DNA from: Brachycybe producta
Taxonomy: Eukaryota > Arthropoda > Diplopoda > Playtdesmida > Andrognathidae
Assembly: GCA_036925085.1 (NCBI GenBank)
Contig: JAUPFP010000012.1
Span: 3,594,960-3,658,959 of the forward strand
Direction: 5' to 3'
DNA length: 64,000 nt
The notes beneath the pieces are model-generated. The model worked only from the letters and a program-made list of their open reading frames with translations, was not told the DNA's origin and searched no databases. Each line of letters opens with the position of its first letter. The first letter of the stretch is position 1. Of the stretch, positions 56,301-62,776 are shown piece by piece. The translations under genes and the position numbers were made by a program.

Positions 56301-57520
56301 CAATTGTGCCAATGATTCACCTTTCGTGGAATTTGGCACGGAATATCAAAGTATCCGATCCGAAACTGTTTGAACAGATCAAGTGGGTTAAATATTTTTT
56401 TTTAAAAAAGGAATTAAGTTTGTTACTAAAATAATAATGAATCTGATGTAAATTCAGGTATTGTTTATTACGTACGTTGAAGCAATGCCAACTGACTGTG
56501 GAATTCATTAAAAGCCTAGGTATGGAGATACGGTTTCACGGCAGAGGGAAGAACGAAGCCTCTCATTACTGTGTGAATTGCGAGGTGCGTTTTTTTAAAT
56601 CTAATTTTCATGTGTCGATTTTCGACTCGACCGAATCGAACCCTTCAATGTTTTTCTTCTTCCCCCGTTAGCTTGAGGTATTCAATGTGTTGTTTGTGAA
56701 AGGACAAGACAAGAAACATGTGGTCCACTGCCAAGATTGTGCACGAAAAGCCAGTCACAAACTAGAGGGATTTGTTGTCTTGGAGGAATACAAAATGGCA
56801 GAACTTATGGAAGTTTATGACAACTTTATATTACATCCGGTGAGTTTTTTAGTTTCTTTTTATAAGACTTGGACAGAAACTTTAATTCGTTAACTGCTTT
56901 CTAACTAAAGGTAGGTTTTTTCATCCAGTTTTTTTTTTATAACAAAAGGGGAGATACTGTAATTAACTATCTGTATTAAGAGCCTAGATTCAGCGTATAG
57001 TTCAAAATTTCTCCGAATGTAGGCACTGCGATCGTTTTTGATTGAAAAACGGTTTTTTAACGTTTTTTCTCCACGTTTCAAGTCACATAATAATTAATAG
57101 AAAAATTAGTTCATGTGTTTAGCTTATAAAAAGAAAACATCGTGAAGCCAATATATTAATGCCCGTGCTAATTTTTATGTGATTGTTCTAAGTGGTTTTT
57201 AATGGGAGTTCTTCAAATGTTTGGGTGACGGTTTTTTGGTCCTATGGGACAATCTCTTACATTTTATAAATTGTTCGAAATATTTTTAAAAACATTTTTT
57301 CGCAAACGATAATTGGTTTTAACGATGTCCGCGCCCCTATAACGGCCTAGGGTTATATCGGCCCATAGTTATAGCAGCCCATTGACGTCCGTGGCGCTTC
57401 TAAAGTAGCTTAAAAGCACAGGGCTATTTTTTTTTTACAAATAATACATTCATGATAATTAAAATGTAATTAATAATTATAATGTTTCTTGTACAGGCAC
57501 CAACTCAAACTGAGTCGTGA
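41214..57520 (+). CDS. KDM6A: KDM6A/UTX-like H3K27 demethylase, 3' 19 exons (gene span)
   Basis: Known role of the family: Fe(II)/2-oxoglutarate-dependent nuclear demethylase of H3K27me2/3, a subunit of MLL3/4 (COMPASS-like) complexes. Seen here: 19 exons with GT..AG borders joining in one frame, about 1,361 codons plus TGA at 57518-57520. Order is TPRs, Q/S/P-rich linker, JmjC, zinc region. Iron ligands are His at 55043 and Glu at 55049 (HQE) and His at 56180 (GTVHWV). Zinc cysteines lie at 56570, 56579, 56729 and 56738. Exon borders that I compared from memory with vertebrate KDM6A (for example after LK, within LG, after SIG, at FEQIK) look conserved. The N-terminal start and first TPRs were not found. 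The linker appears longer than in human. The animal may have one UTX gene, so the symbol marks the family, not strict orthology. Confidence 0.95.
41335..42685 (+). other. KDM6A intron a-b
   Basis: Carries a palindromic TTAAGAGGCTAC-type element (41627-42416), flanked by fragments of the gatgaac repeat family (about 41500-41600 and 42440-42540). Confidence 0.85.
41627..42416. mobile_element. TTAAGAGGCTAC palindromic element, copy 5
   Basis: Inside the first KDM6A intron seen. Ends AAAAGGCTAAATCACAAAAT and GATGTAGTCTCTTAA. Confidence 0.84.
42686..42740 (+). CDS. KDM6A: KDM6A exon b (TPR)
   Basis: Short 55-bp exon after TTTAG, encoding [18 protein letters not shown], and ending one base into the next codon before GTATGT. 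It matches the UTX TPR segment that reads HFQLALVD in vertebrates. It is too short for ORF length to detect, so the call rests on homology, the splice sites and the frame. Confidence 0.9.
43006..43417. mobile_element. TAAGGCTGTACCGA hAT-like MITE, copy 1
   Basis: Inverted ends TAAGGCTGTACCGA and TCGGTACAGCCTTA, many ATCGGTA/CGATTTT subterminal repeats. A minus-strand frame of 66 codons (43151-43348) lies inside and is partly shared with copy 2. In a KDM6A intron. Confidence 0.83.
43685..44252. mobile_element. TTAAGAGGCTAC palindromic element, copy 6 (truncated)
   Basis: Inside a KDM6A intron. The left end GTAGCCACATAACAATAC is partly kept. The right side stops after TTTTTTGTCATTCTA. Confidence 0.78.
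44340..44408. mobile_element. half copy of the 23341 foldback MITE
   Basis: ACAAATGGCTCGTGGGCCAC and GAGAAACATTTTGTGGATAT correspond to the right arm of 23341-23674. It lies in a KDM6A intron. Confidence 0.75.
45015..45143 (+). CDS. KDM6A: KDM6A exon c (TPR)
   Basis: Begins after AAAAG and encodes [19 protein letters not shown], then a YEQIL helix and VLRQLG. The codon for the last Gly is split with the next exon (donor GTAAGT, phase 1). It is a clear TPR helix pair of UTX type. Confidence 0.95.
45234..45360 (+). CDS. KDM6A: KDM6A exon d (TPR)
   Basis: Starts after TTTTCAG, completing Gly, then [23 protein letters not shown] and SGQSLYFLG. It ends in AG of an Arg codon before GTGAGT. It corresponds to the UTX LGWMHHTVD region. 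Only about 90 bp of intron separates it from the previous exon. Confidence 0.95.
45628..45694 (+). repeat. 31-bp inverted repeat, 5-nt loop, in KDM6A intron
   Basis: Left arm ATATTCTGGGCGGCAGTAG then TCGCTTTAAGAC; loop AACTC; right arm is its reverse complement except one T/G position, which would pair as U-G in RNA. Confidence 0.93.
45912..46300. mobile_element. TAAGGCTGTACCGA hAT-like MITE, copy 2
   Basis: Opposite orientation to copy 1. Ends GAAGGCTGTACCGA and TCGGTACAGTCTTA. Exact 8-bp duplications GTCAAAAC at 45904-45911 and 46301-46308. Confidence 0.9.
46373..46471 (+). CDS. KDM6A: KDM6A exon e (TPR)
   Basis: After TTTTGCAG. Encodes [20 protein letters not shown], then [13 protein letters not shown], and ends in GG of a Gly codon at donor GTATAA. 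The TPR is highly similar to UTX. Confidence 0.95.
46544..46716 (+). CDS. KDM6A: KDM6A exon f (TPR)
   Basis: After AACAG, completing Gly, then [20 protein letters not shown], a TPR signature nearly identical to vertebrate UTX, and [13 protein letters not shown]. Ends NASRNK plus the first base of Ser at donor GTATGT. Confidence 0.97.
46797..46884 (+). CDS. KDM6A: KDM6A exon g (end of TPRs)
   Basis: After CTTCAG. Encodes [18 protein letters not shown] and a short linker to QTK, and ends AA before GTGAGT. It matches the vertebrate segment reading LAARIKYLQAQL, the end of the TPR superhelix. Confidence 0.93.
46983..47280 (+). CDS. KDM6A: KDM6A exon h (linker start)
   Basis: After CTGAAAG. The frame gives [20 protein letters not shown], the conserved UTX motif just after the TPRs, then an Ala-rich and Gln-rich stretch and a hydrophobic Val-rich segment, ending GMV-phase 0 at donor GTAAGT. 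Confidence 0.95.
47281..48221 (+). other. KDM6A intron h-i
   Basis: 940 bp AT-rich intron. A short segment near 47725 (AAAGCTGCGTACAGACC) resembles the start of a repeat seen again near 55508. Nothing else recognised. Confidence 0.7.
48222..48437 (+). CDS. KDM6A: KDM6A exon i (linker)
   Basis: Begins after TTGCCAG and ends at AAG before GTTTGT, phase 0 on both sides (216 bp). Encodes Pro-rich PPPPPYPG, an Asn run, and a Gln/Pro-rich tail ending APKRFK. No domain is recognised. Membership rests on frame continuity, splice sites and the low-complexity linker composition. Confidence 0.8.
49057..49590 (+). mobile_element. Helitron-like element, copy 4
   Basis: Begins near AAGCCAGGTCTGTGTG (degenerate start) and ends CCCGTCTTTTATGACGGG, TTACCCCACTAG. 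Lies in a KDM6A intron and contains the nested MITE at 49409-49550. Confidence 0.7.
49409..49550. mobile_element. ACAGGCAATTGTG short MITE
   Basis: Same as 20917-21058 at the same place inside a Helitron-like element, so it was probably carried along and did not insert twice. Confidence 0.85.
49734..49853. repeat. 120-bp compound palindrome
   Basis: Ends CAGACATATGAGACAT and ATGTCTCATATGTCTG. Inside, two successive copies of GGCACATTTACTAGTAAGG pairing with ACTAGTAAATGTGCTTTAA. Likely nested short copies of the surrounding element. Confidence 0.9.
50080..50376 (+). CDS. KDM6A: KDM6A exon j (Q-rich linker)
   Basis: After TTTATAG and ending before GTAGAT, phase 0 on both sides (297 bp). Encodes Ser/Thr/Pro-rich sequence, [20 protein letters not shown] and long Gln-rich helices ([17 protein letters not shown]). 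A disordered or coiled transcription-factor-like linker. Confidence 0.85.
50464..51682 (+). CDS. KDM6A: KDM6A exon k (long linker, [10 protein letters not shown])
   Basis: The largest exon (1,219 bp), after TTTGCAG. It starts PQLL followed by 11 Gln, mostly CAA, then a second Gln run at about 50595-50625, a Ser/Pro/Thr-rich region, and [20 protein letters not shown]. It ends with the UTX-specific motif [15 protein letters not shown] before donor GTAAGC (phase 1). The 3' end is firmly UTX; the rest is continuous open frame. Confidence 0.96.
52132..52722. mobile_element. minisatellite-like hAT-type element
   Basis: Exact 8-bp duplications ATTCATAG (52124-52131, 52723-52730). Ends GGTTGCGCTGATCAAGCGCC and GGCGCTTATTCAGTCGCCCC. 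The body is tandem GCCAAACTGAATAA / GCCAAATGGAACAA units, a central GGTTAGGTTAGGTTTGG array (52328-52394), and a final inverted block. In a KDM6A intron. Confidence 0.87.
53025..53271. mobile_element. ACAGGTAATCTTTCTC foldback MITE
   Basis: Inverted arms: left ACAGGTAATCTTTCTCTGCA, CTGAAAAGGGCC; right GGCCCTTTTCAG, AACATTGTTGAGAAAGATTA then TCTGT. Confidence 0.85.
53324..53655. mobile_element. CAGGGTTGGTAAAAATCATG hAT-like MITE
   Basis: Ends CAGGGTTGGTAAAAATC and GATTAAATCTTACCAACACT. Interior ATGATTTTT/AAATCATG repeats. Degenerate 8-bp flanks CATTTAAA and AATTTAAA. Confidence 0.7.
53877..54203. mobile_element. CAGTGTTTTCCAAAATGGG hAT-like MITE
   Basis: Ends CAGTGTTTTCCAAAATGGG and AAAAAGTTTGGAGACCACTG, typical of the CAGTGGTTCTCAAA hAT class. 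Target duplication not clear. The flank starting CAGTTGAATCCTCAATCCGG (53790) resembles a Tigger-type end. Confidence 0.65.
54287..54492 (+). CDS. KDM6A: KDM6A exon l (pre-JmjC)
   Basis: After TTTTTAG. Completes Asp and encodes [20 protein letters not shown], then [13 protein letters not shown] and [17 protein letters not shown], before GTTAGT. The substrate-contacting region preceding JmjC is strongly conserved in UTX/UTY/JMJD3. Confidence 0.97.
54569..54639 (+). CDS. KDM6A: KDM6A exon m
   Basis: 71-bp exon after TTTTTTAG encoding [18 protein letters not shown] and STTSK, ending AA before GTGAGT. It corresponds to the acidic/serine insert between SLR and the JmjC entry helix in vertebrate UTX. 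Confidence 0.92.
54715..54838 (+). CDS. KDM6A: KDM6A exon n (JmjC start)
   Basis: After AATTTTAG. Encodes [20 protein letters not shown] and a [18 protein letters not shown] segment, ending AGG before GTCGGG (phase 0). The donor GTCGGG is a weak match to consensus, but the next exon resumes exactly in frame. Confidence 0.94.
54941..55155 (+). CDS. KDM6A: KDM6A exon o (JmjC, HQE iron motif)
   Basis: After CCCTGTAG. Encodes [20 protein letters not shown], then [19 protein letters not shown] with iron ligands His (55043) and Glu (55049), then [12 protein letters not shown]. It ends in CG of an Arg codon before GTGAGT. The catalytic motif is intact. Confidence 0.98.
55156..56052 (+). other. KDM6A intron o-p
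   Basis: 900 bp intron with a poly-G tract (55335-55347) and a CG-containing segment (55505-55725) starting AAAGCTGCGTAAAG that shares its start with intron h-i, probably a MITE fragment. No exon signal seen. Confidence 0.65.
56053..56382 (+). CDS. KDM6A: KDM6A exon p (JmjC, distal His)
   Basis: After TTTGTCAG. Encodes [32 protein letters not shown] with the third iron ligand His at 56180, [13 protein letters not shown], then [20 protein letters not shown]. Ends FEQIK split at AA before GTGGGT. Confidence 0.98.
56458..56584 (+). CDS. KDM6A: KDM6A exon q (zinc region, first Cys pair)
   Basis: After AATTCAG. Encodes [20 protein letters not shown] and HYCVNCE. Cysteines at 56570 and 56579 form the first CxxC of the C-terminal zinc site seen in the UTX structure. 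The donor is GTGCGT, phase 0. Confidence 0.97.
56672..56839 (+). CDS. KDM6A: KDM6A exon r (zinc region, second Cys pair)
   Basis: After CCGTTAG. Encodes [19 protein letters not shown], then CQDCARKA with zinc cysteines at 56729 and 56738, then [18 protein letters not shown], ending HP before GTGAGT. Confidence 0.97.
56976..57252. mobile_element. TTAAGAGCCTAG element, half copy
   Basis: Reverse complement of 25310-25598 (CGATCGTTTTTGATTGAAAA, GCTTATAAAAAGAAAACATC). It lies in the last KDM6A intron. Confidence 0.72.
57497..57520 (+). CDS. KDM6A: KDM6A terminal coding exon
   Basis: After TTGTACAG. Encodes APTQTES followed by TGA at 57518-57520. The frame continues from the previous exon and the length fits the short C-terminal tail of UTX. 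The 3' untranslated region continues from 57521. I saw no clear AATAAA that would define its end. Confidence 0.85.
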   Translation, partial: APTQTES

Positions 57521-58170
57521 CGAACGGCCACCACCTAGTCTTTGCTGTTTTGTTTTGTTTTGTGAACCAATCCGCCTACACATCTTTAATCTTACGAACC
57601 CGTCGTCCAATTCGTTTAAGATAGACGGGATAAAAGTAGGATGTAGAAGAAAAATACATAGGATGAACTTCCTGATCGTACCGTATTTTTGAGACTTTTG
57701 ATCTTCTCCACGACGAAGGGTCCGATCACCACAATGTAAGCTTAAAACACTGCCAAAAAAAAACTGTGTTATTTGTGATTATTGTTGCCTCTGTCATCGA
57801 AACATTTATCATGGTGTCGTCGATTGTTCCATTTCAGTTTTTTTTAAATGAACTCTAGGATTTATTCAAACTATACTTTGTTGAACTTTTTTTTTATGTT
57901 GGTCGCATTTCCTCACCGTTTTTAGTGTGGTATTTTTTTTTTTGTTATTTGTAATTTAAAAATTAGGATTGTTTCTTTTAGATTATATGATTGGAAACGG
58001 GAGTTAATTTCAGTTGTTAATTTAATTATGAGGATGAAAAATTAATGTTTTTCTTTTGGCCGCAGAATTTATTAACAGTGATGTTATAAGTTCTGTGTTG
58101 TTTTTTTTTTCTCTCCAAATGTAGTTTTTTTACGGAACCCCGTTGCGGACATGGAATATTCTTTTATTTC
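57521..58170 (+). other. KDM6A 3' flank / probable 3' UTR
   Basis: AT-rich with T runs and no further coding. No canonical AATAAA was found with confidence, so the transcript end is not placed. Confidence 0.5.
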
Positions 58171-58558
58171 TTCCGGACGAGATACTGAGTTGGGTCTGGA
58201 TGAAAGGATGAACATTGTAGGCCTTGTAGGGTAACTCTAAACCCCAAAATAGAATGCATATTGAATCGAAGGAACACTATACTTTTCTTTTATATTGGTG
58301 ATTAAATAGTGATACGTTAAATTAAGCTTGTTGCAAGGGGGTCGGGGGGGGGGGGGCACAGCCTCTCCACCTCCTTTTCCAAATGTAAAAAAAAAATCAC
58401 ATGATTTAATTAAAAAAAATGGTTATGTTGTTCCGCACCCATTTTAAAGTACAGTGTTCAGCCAATTTTATATGCATTTTGTTTCAGGTTTTAGAGTTAC
58501 CTCCACAATATTCATATTCTTTCATCCTGACCCGTGTTGCTATCTCGTCCGGACGAGA
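58171..58558. mobile_element. TCCGGACGAGATA foldback with gatgaac motifs
   Basis: Left TTCCGGACGAGATACTGAG and right GCTATCTCGTCCGGACGA are inverted, subterminal GGATGAAAGGATGAAC/TTTCATCC. Poly-G at 58346-58356. Confidence 0.7.
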
Positions 58559-58632
58559 TAAAAAAAATATTATGTCCTCAACAGGTCTCGGTATTTTTTT
58601 AATTATGTGAATATTTTTTTTTTTCAGTTTCG

Positions 58633-58665
<33 letters not shown>

Positions 58666-59116
58666 TTGTCATATTCATTGCCATCACTTCATATGATCTC
58701 ACACTTTTTTATGCACTTAAATGAAATTGGCTGCTTCTTATTGAAAAATGAGTTCCGACTGTGAGGATGCAAATGATTTTTCGAAGAGCGGTAGATCTGC
58801 GATTTTGTACAAAAAAACAAACAATAGTTTTGAGTGTAATAGGCTAAATCTCGTTGTTTTTATTGTTTTATTACCCCCCACCCACCCACCTAGTTTTTTT
58901 TTGTTGCACCTTTTTTATTTATGTGTTTTATATTTTTTGACTGGCCAGTATTTCTTTTTTTTTTTCCTGATCATTTTCCTGATCAAATATTATCCACACT
59001 TTAGCAGTTTTTCAATAGGTGTTTTAGTAGTTTTTCTTCAGTTTGCTCAATCAGAATTAAGTTGACTACTTTGTAGTAATAAGTAGCCTATGGAATCAAG
59101 TTTCAAGTTTTAATTT
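58559..59116. other. intergenic, unassigned
   Basis: TA microsatellite (58635-58661). The 105-codon frame at 58748-59065 is Phe/Ile/Leu-rich from T-rich composition. No recognised gene. Confidence 0.5.
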
Positions 59117-59157
59117 TACAGTAGAACCCTCGATTATCCGACCTCCGATCAACAAGG

Positions 59158-59448
59158 GTTTTCATTACCGGTTTTATCGGTACCAGTATTTCCGGTCTAT
59201 TTTGTTACATCAGTATTCCTGGTAAATTGACCTTTCAATATTGGTTTTTCAAAAAATTTGCTGTCTGATAGACTGACACACAGTAACCACACGTAGAAAA
59301 TAATAAAAATAGTGAATAAAATAGAACAGATTGTGAGATGAAATGAGCTTTATTACCGAAATTTACCAGTATTGCCGGTTCCGGTAACGCGGCATTACCG
59401 AAAAACTGGTAATGTTATAAGGTGACCAGTAATGGGGAAACCGTATGA
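59158..59448. mobile_element. GGTTTTCATTACCGG MITE (nested)
   Basis: Left GGTTTTCATTACCGGTTTTA and right CCAGTAATGGGGAAACC are inverted, with TACCGG/CCGGTA words. GATCAAC occurs on both sides. Confidence 0.7.
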
Positions 59449-59685
59449 TCAACGGACTCCTCGGGTTAACTGACCGACTCCACGGCCCTCCTTTCATTCA
59501 AAAAATATTAACTGACTTTTACTATTACTTTTAACATTAGTGACTTTTTTTTAAATTAAAATTGTTTAATTTTTTGTGATAAAATATATATTTACAAGCG
59601 TAATGCGTTTTATGTTATTTTTACAATAACGTATTTTTGTACAATTTAATAAAATCTAATTATTATATGTACAATTTGATAATTA

Positions 59686-59953
59686 TTGCAGCGAAAGAGG
59701 TGGCCGGGTGGTTATAATCACTGCTTGTGGTTCTGAAAGTCCTGGGTTCGAATTCCTTGTTGAGCATGGCTGTTGTGTCTTTGATGTTTTTTTCCGGCAT
59801 TATGGAGTTGTCGTCAGGCTGGGCAGCCTGGTCATAAAACACATCTCGCTCAATTCCGGGCCAAATTGCCCATACTCATCTCTCTAATCATTCGTCGTCC
59901 TCATCATTGACAGAGACCCCGCACTTGTGTGGGATGTGGTTCATGAAAAGATG
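59686..59953 (+). mobile_element. tRNA-derived SINE with 15-bp target duplication
   Basis: A-box-like TGGCCGGGTGG (59701) and B-box GGTTCGAATTCC (59745). Body includes GTCAGGCTGGGCAGCCTGG and GACCCCGCACTTGTGTGGG. Flanks ACAATTTGATAATTA (59671-59685) and ACAATTTAATAATTA (59954-59968) match at 14 of 15, showing LINE-mediated insertion. Confidence 0.85.
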
Positions 59954-60038
59954 ACAATTTAATAATTACTGTCCAACCTTTATTGGGTTTCGACGAACAA
60001 CCCAGTTCCGTAGATGACGGATAATCGAGGTTCTACTG

Positions 60039-60373
60039 TATTTCTGTTTTTTTTTTCTTCCTCCCAACATCCATAAAAATGCATAAAAAGAGAAAAACCC
60101 AGTTACTGAGTGAAATGCCTATTTAAGCTCGTACTAGACAAGTTTCACATTGCTTGAAAGCTAATTTTGCGGTACAATGTTAAAACTACAATTTGTCTGT
60201 CGTAAGTTAAGTCACCGAGATTTGTAACCATACATCTGGTTACTAGTGTCTATGAAGAAATTTGGGACAATCTCAAATGTAACACTTGTGTACATCTTCA
60301 ATGGCCTAAATCGGGACTACAGCTTTAAAGTCTGACTGCATTTGGAAATTGCCTATCTTATGTTGAAGTGGCA
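60039..60373. other. intergenic, unassigned
   Basis: No gene or repeat recognised. Confidence 0.5.
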
Positions 60374-60740
60374 CAGACAGGCGACTTTTTTGAAAGATTT
60401 TTTGGCAACAAAATGAAGTCAAAGGTCGCTGAAGTGTCATCGCAATGTATTCTGTATAGAAGAACGCCAACCTTAGCATAAAGGCGGCTTTTGAAAGACT
60501 TCCAAACTTTTGTCTCTGGAAGGTGTTCGTGACCCGCGACATGGTTTTTTTCTACGTCTTCTTTGCACTGAGGAGACTTTAAAAACGCCGAGATGTTTTG
60601 AAACTTGAAAGTGTTGTTTTGTAGACTTTCGAAAGTCGCCTGTGTTCGGCGTCTTTCTACATAAAATTACATTACGACGACAGCCGAGCGACCTTCCACT
60701 TCATTTTGTCGCCGAAAAGTCTGCCAAAAAGTCGCCGGTC
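60374..60740. mobile_element. GGCGACTTTTTTG foldback MITE
   Basis: Left AGGCGACTTTTTTGAAAG, GGCAACAAAATGAAGTC, AAAGGTCGCTGAAGTGTC; right GACAGCCGAGCGACCTTCC, ACTTCATTTTGTCGCCG, CAAAAAGTCGCCGG are inverted. Confidence 0.8.
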
Positions 60741-61111
60741 TGCCAAGGCAAAGGCCCTAACATGTTTGTCCTATGAGTCCCAGTGTTCTTCGACCGTGTG
60801 TGCCGACGAACACCTCCTACACAATGTTATGAGTAGTCATTTACTAAATTTACAAAATTGTGAATGTGGCTATAGAGAAAGTTTTAAAGAGTCAAGAGCA
60901 ATATTATTACTTTGGGTCTTTAGTTGCTTTTTGAAGCCATGGCTAATTTTACAGCTTTTAGTTTGAGGTCTGCGAGTTTGGATACAAATTATTGAAATAG
61001 AAAATGCATTTACTCTGATTCAAGGTTTTCATTGATCATTCCTGAATTCATCAGTAAATTTTAACTAAATTTAAATGTTCAATTTACAAACATGGAAAAC
61101 CTGGATTTATA
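60741..61111. other. intergenic, unassigned
   Basis: Includes the tail of an 86-codon frame (60706-60966) that begins in the foldback arm. Not recognised. Confidence 0.45.
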
Positions 61112-61932
61112 TTAAGAGGCTGCTACATCACAAAATTACTTCGAAAAATCTCCGCAAAGAGCGCTAGCATCGTTTTTCTATTGAGCCCATAGACCCCAAT
61201 GTTAAAGAAAAAATGTTAATTTTTAAAATACACACAGTCGCGTGCAATATGTTTATTTTTCATATTTAAAGTTGTCCAATTTTAAGTTGTCAAAGTGCAA
61301 TCTGCACCTTAAATATATGCTAATCGAGTGATAGAATGACAAAAAATTGGTAAGTGGGGTTATATTTTTAAAAACTATTTCAAAATCGCGAATTTCTAAC
61401 TCTGTTAAACTCCATTGAGTATGCGTTCGTAGCGAAAAAAAAAAGCCTCCATTAAAATGCTCGTAAAAATATCTAAAAATAATTTTAAAAACCAGAAGAA
61501 AAATAATCAGCACGTGCGCCAATGTGTTGGCTTCACTGTGGTTTAATTGTTGTTTTTAAAATTATTTTTAGGTATTTTTACGAGCATTTTAACGGATGTT
61601 GTTGTTTTTTTTTTGCTACGAACGCGCATACTCAATGTAGTTTAACAGAGTTAGAAATTCGCGATTTTGAAATAGTTTTTAAAAATATAACCACACTTAC
61701 CAATGTTTTGTCATTCTATCACTCGATCAGCATATATTTAAGGTGCACATTGCACTTTGAAAACTTAATATTGGACAACTTTATATATGAAAAATAAACA
61801 TTGCATGTGACTGGTGTATTTTAAAAATTAATATTTTTTTAACATTGGGGTCTATGGGCTCAATAGAAAAACGATGCTAGCGCTCTTTGCGGAGATTTTT
61901 CGAAGTAATTTTCGTGATGTGTAGTCTCTTAA
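61112..61932. mobile_element. TTAAGAGGCTAC palindromic element, copy 7
   Basis: Ends TTAAGAGGCTGCTACATCAC and GTGATGTGTAGTCTCTTAA. Both arms translate to near-identical short peptides ([14 protein letters not shown]), which shows their symmetry and not coding function. Confidence 0.86.
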
Positions 61933-62572
61933 CCTAAATTAATTTGTTTTGTTGCAAACTGTAAAAACTGTTTCTTTTTAGTATAAAAATCTAATTTTAT
62001 TTCCCTTAATTTTTGTCTTTTATAGCCAATTTTTTTAGTTGATTGATTTTTTTTTGTCTTCTTTAACATCTTCTTAAATTGATTTGTTTTAAAGCAAAAA
62101 CTAAACTTTGCTGTTTCTCATACGTACAACCTAATTTATTATTACACCGTAATTGTGTCTGAACTTTTTTGTTTTTCATTTTGTTACGTAAATTGCAACT
62201 GTGGACACCGATTGGCTACATTTATTATTATTTTTTTTTTTGAAATGTAATTAGTTTTATGTTTTATTTAAATTATGTACACTTGTTTTTAGCAATAATT
62301 ATTGTAATTTGAAAAAAAAGTGACGAAGGGAAAAATTAATTATGCTAGTTTCAAGCGAAACTGTGAATTTTACATATAATTTATACAGATTTGTGTGAAA
62401 TGTCTTTAATTTTCTTTGAAAAATCATGAAGGAGAATATAATTGTCGCGATTGAAAACTAAAGAATATTTATGTGTGGCTGTAAAAAAAAATTTGTTTTT
62501 ATAAAGGTGATTTGCTCCACCCTCTAGAAAATTCTGTAAAATAATTTCATTTCTGCGTTATTTTTACCCATT
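61933..62572. other. intergenic, AT-rich
   Basis: T-rich runs and no recognised feature. Confidence 0.55.
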
Positions 62573-62776
62573 AGGCCCGGCGCATATTGAACCCAGCCCA
62601 GCCCATGCCCACGCGTGGGGAAATCTGTAAAACATATATGGTAGTACTGCGTCGCAAATGGAATCCACCTCACTGCCACCCAATGCAGCTTTCACGATCT
62701 TATGTTTTTACAGATTTCCCCACGCGTGGGCATGGGCTGGGCTGTGCGTGGGCTGGGTTCAATATGCGCCGGGCCT
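62573..62776. mobile_element. AGGCCCGGCGCATATTGAAC foldback MITE
   Basis: Inverted ends of over 55 bp: AGGCCCGGCGCATATTGAAC, CCAGCCCATGCCCACGCGTG, GGGAAATCTGTAAAA on the left, mirrored on the right with one 10-bp insertion. Very little divergence between arms suggests recent origin. Confidence 0.92.

Larger units (their letters stand above)
59119..60038. mobile_element. Tigger/pogo-type element, non-autonomous
   Basis: Ends CAGTAGAACCCTCGATTATC and GATAATCGAGGTTCTACTG, flanked by TA on both sides as for Tc1/mariner-pogo insertions. Contains a nested MITE (59158-59448) and a SINE (59686-59953). No transposase frame. Confidence 0.88.

Noticed and set aside
60706..60966. 86-codon plus-strand frame
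   Set aside because: Starts inside the arm of a foldback MITE and shows no family motif.
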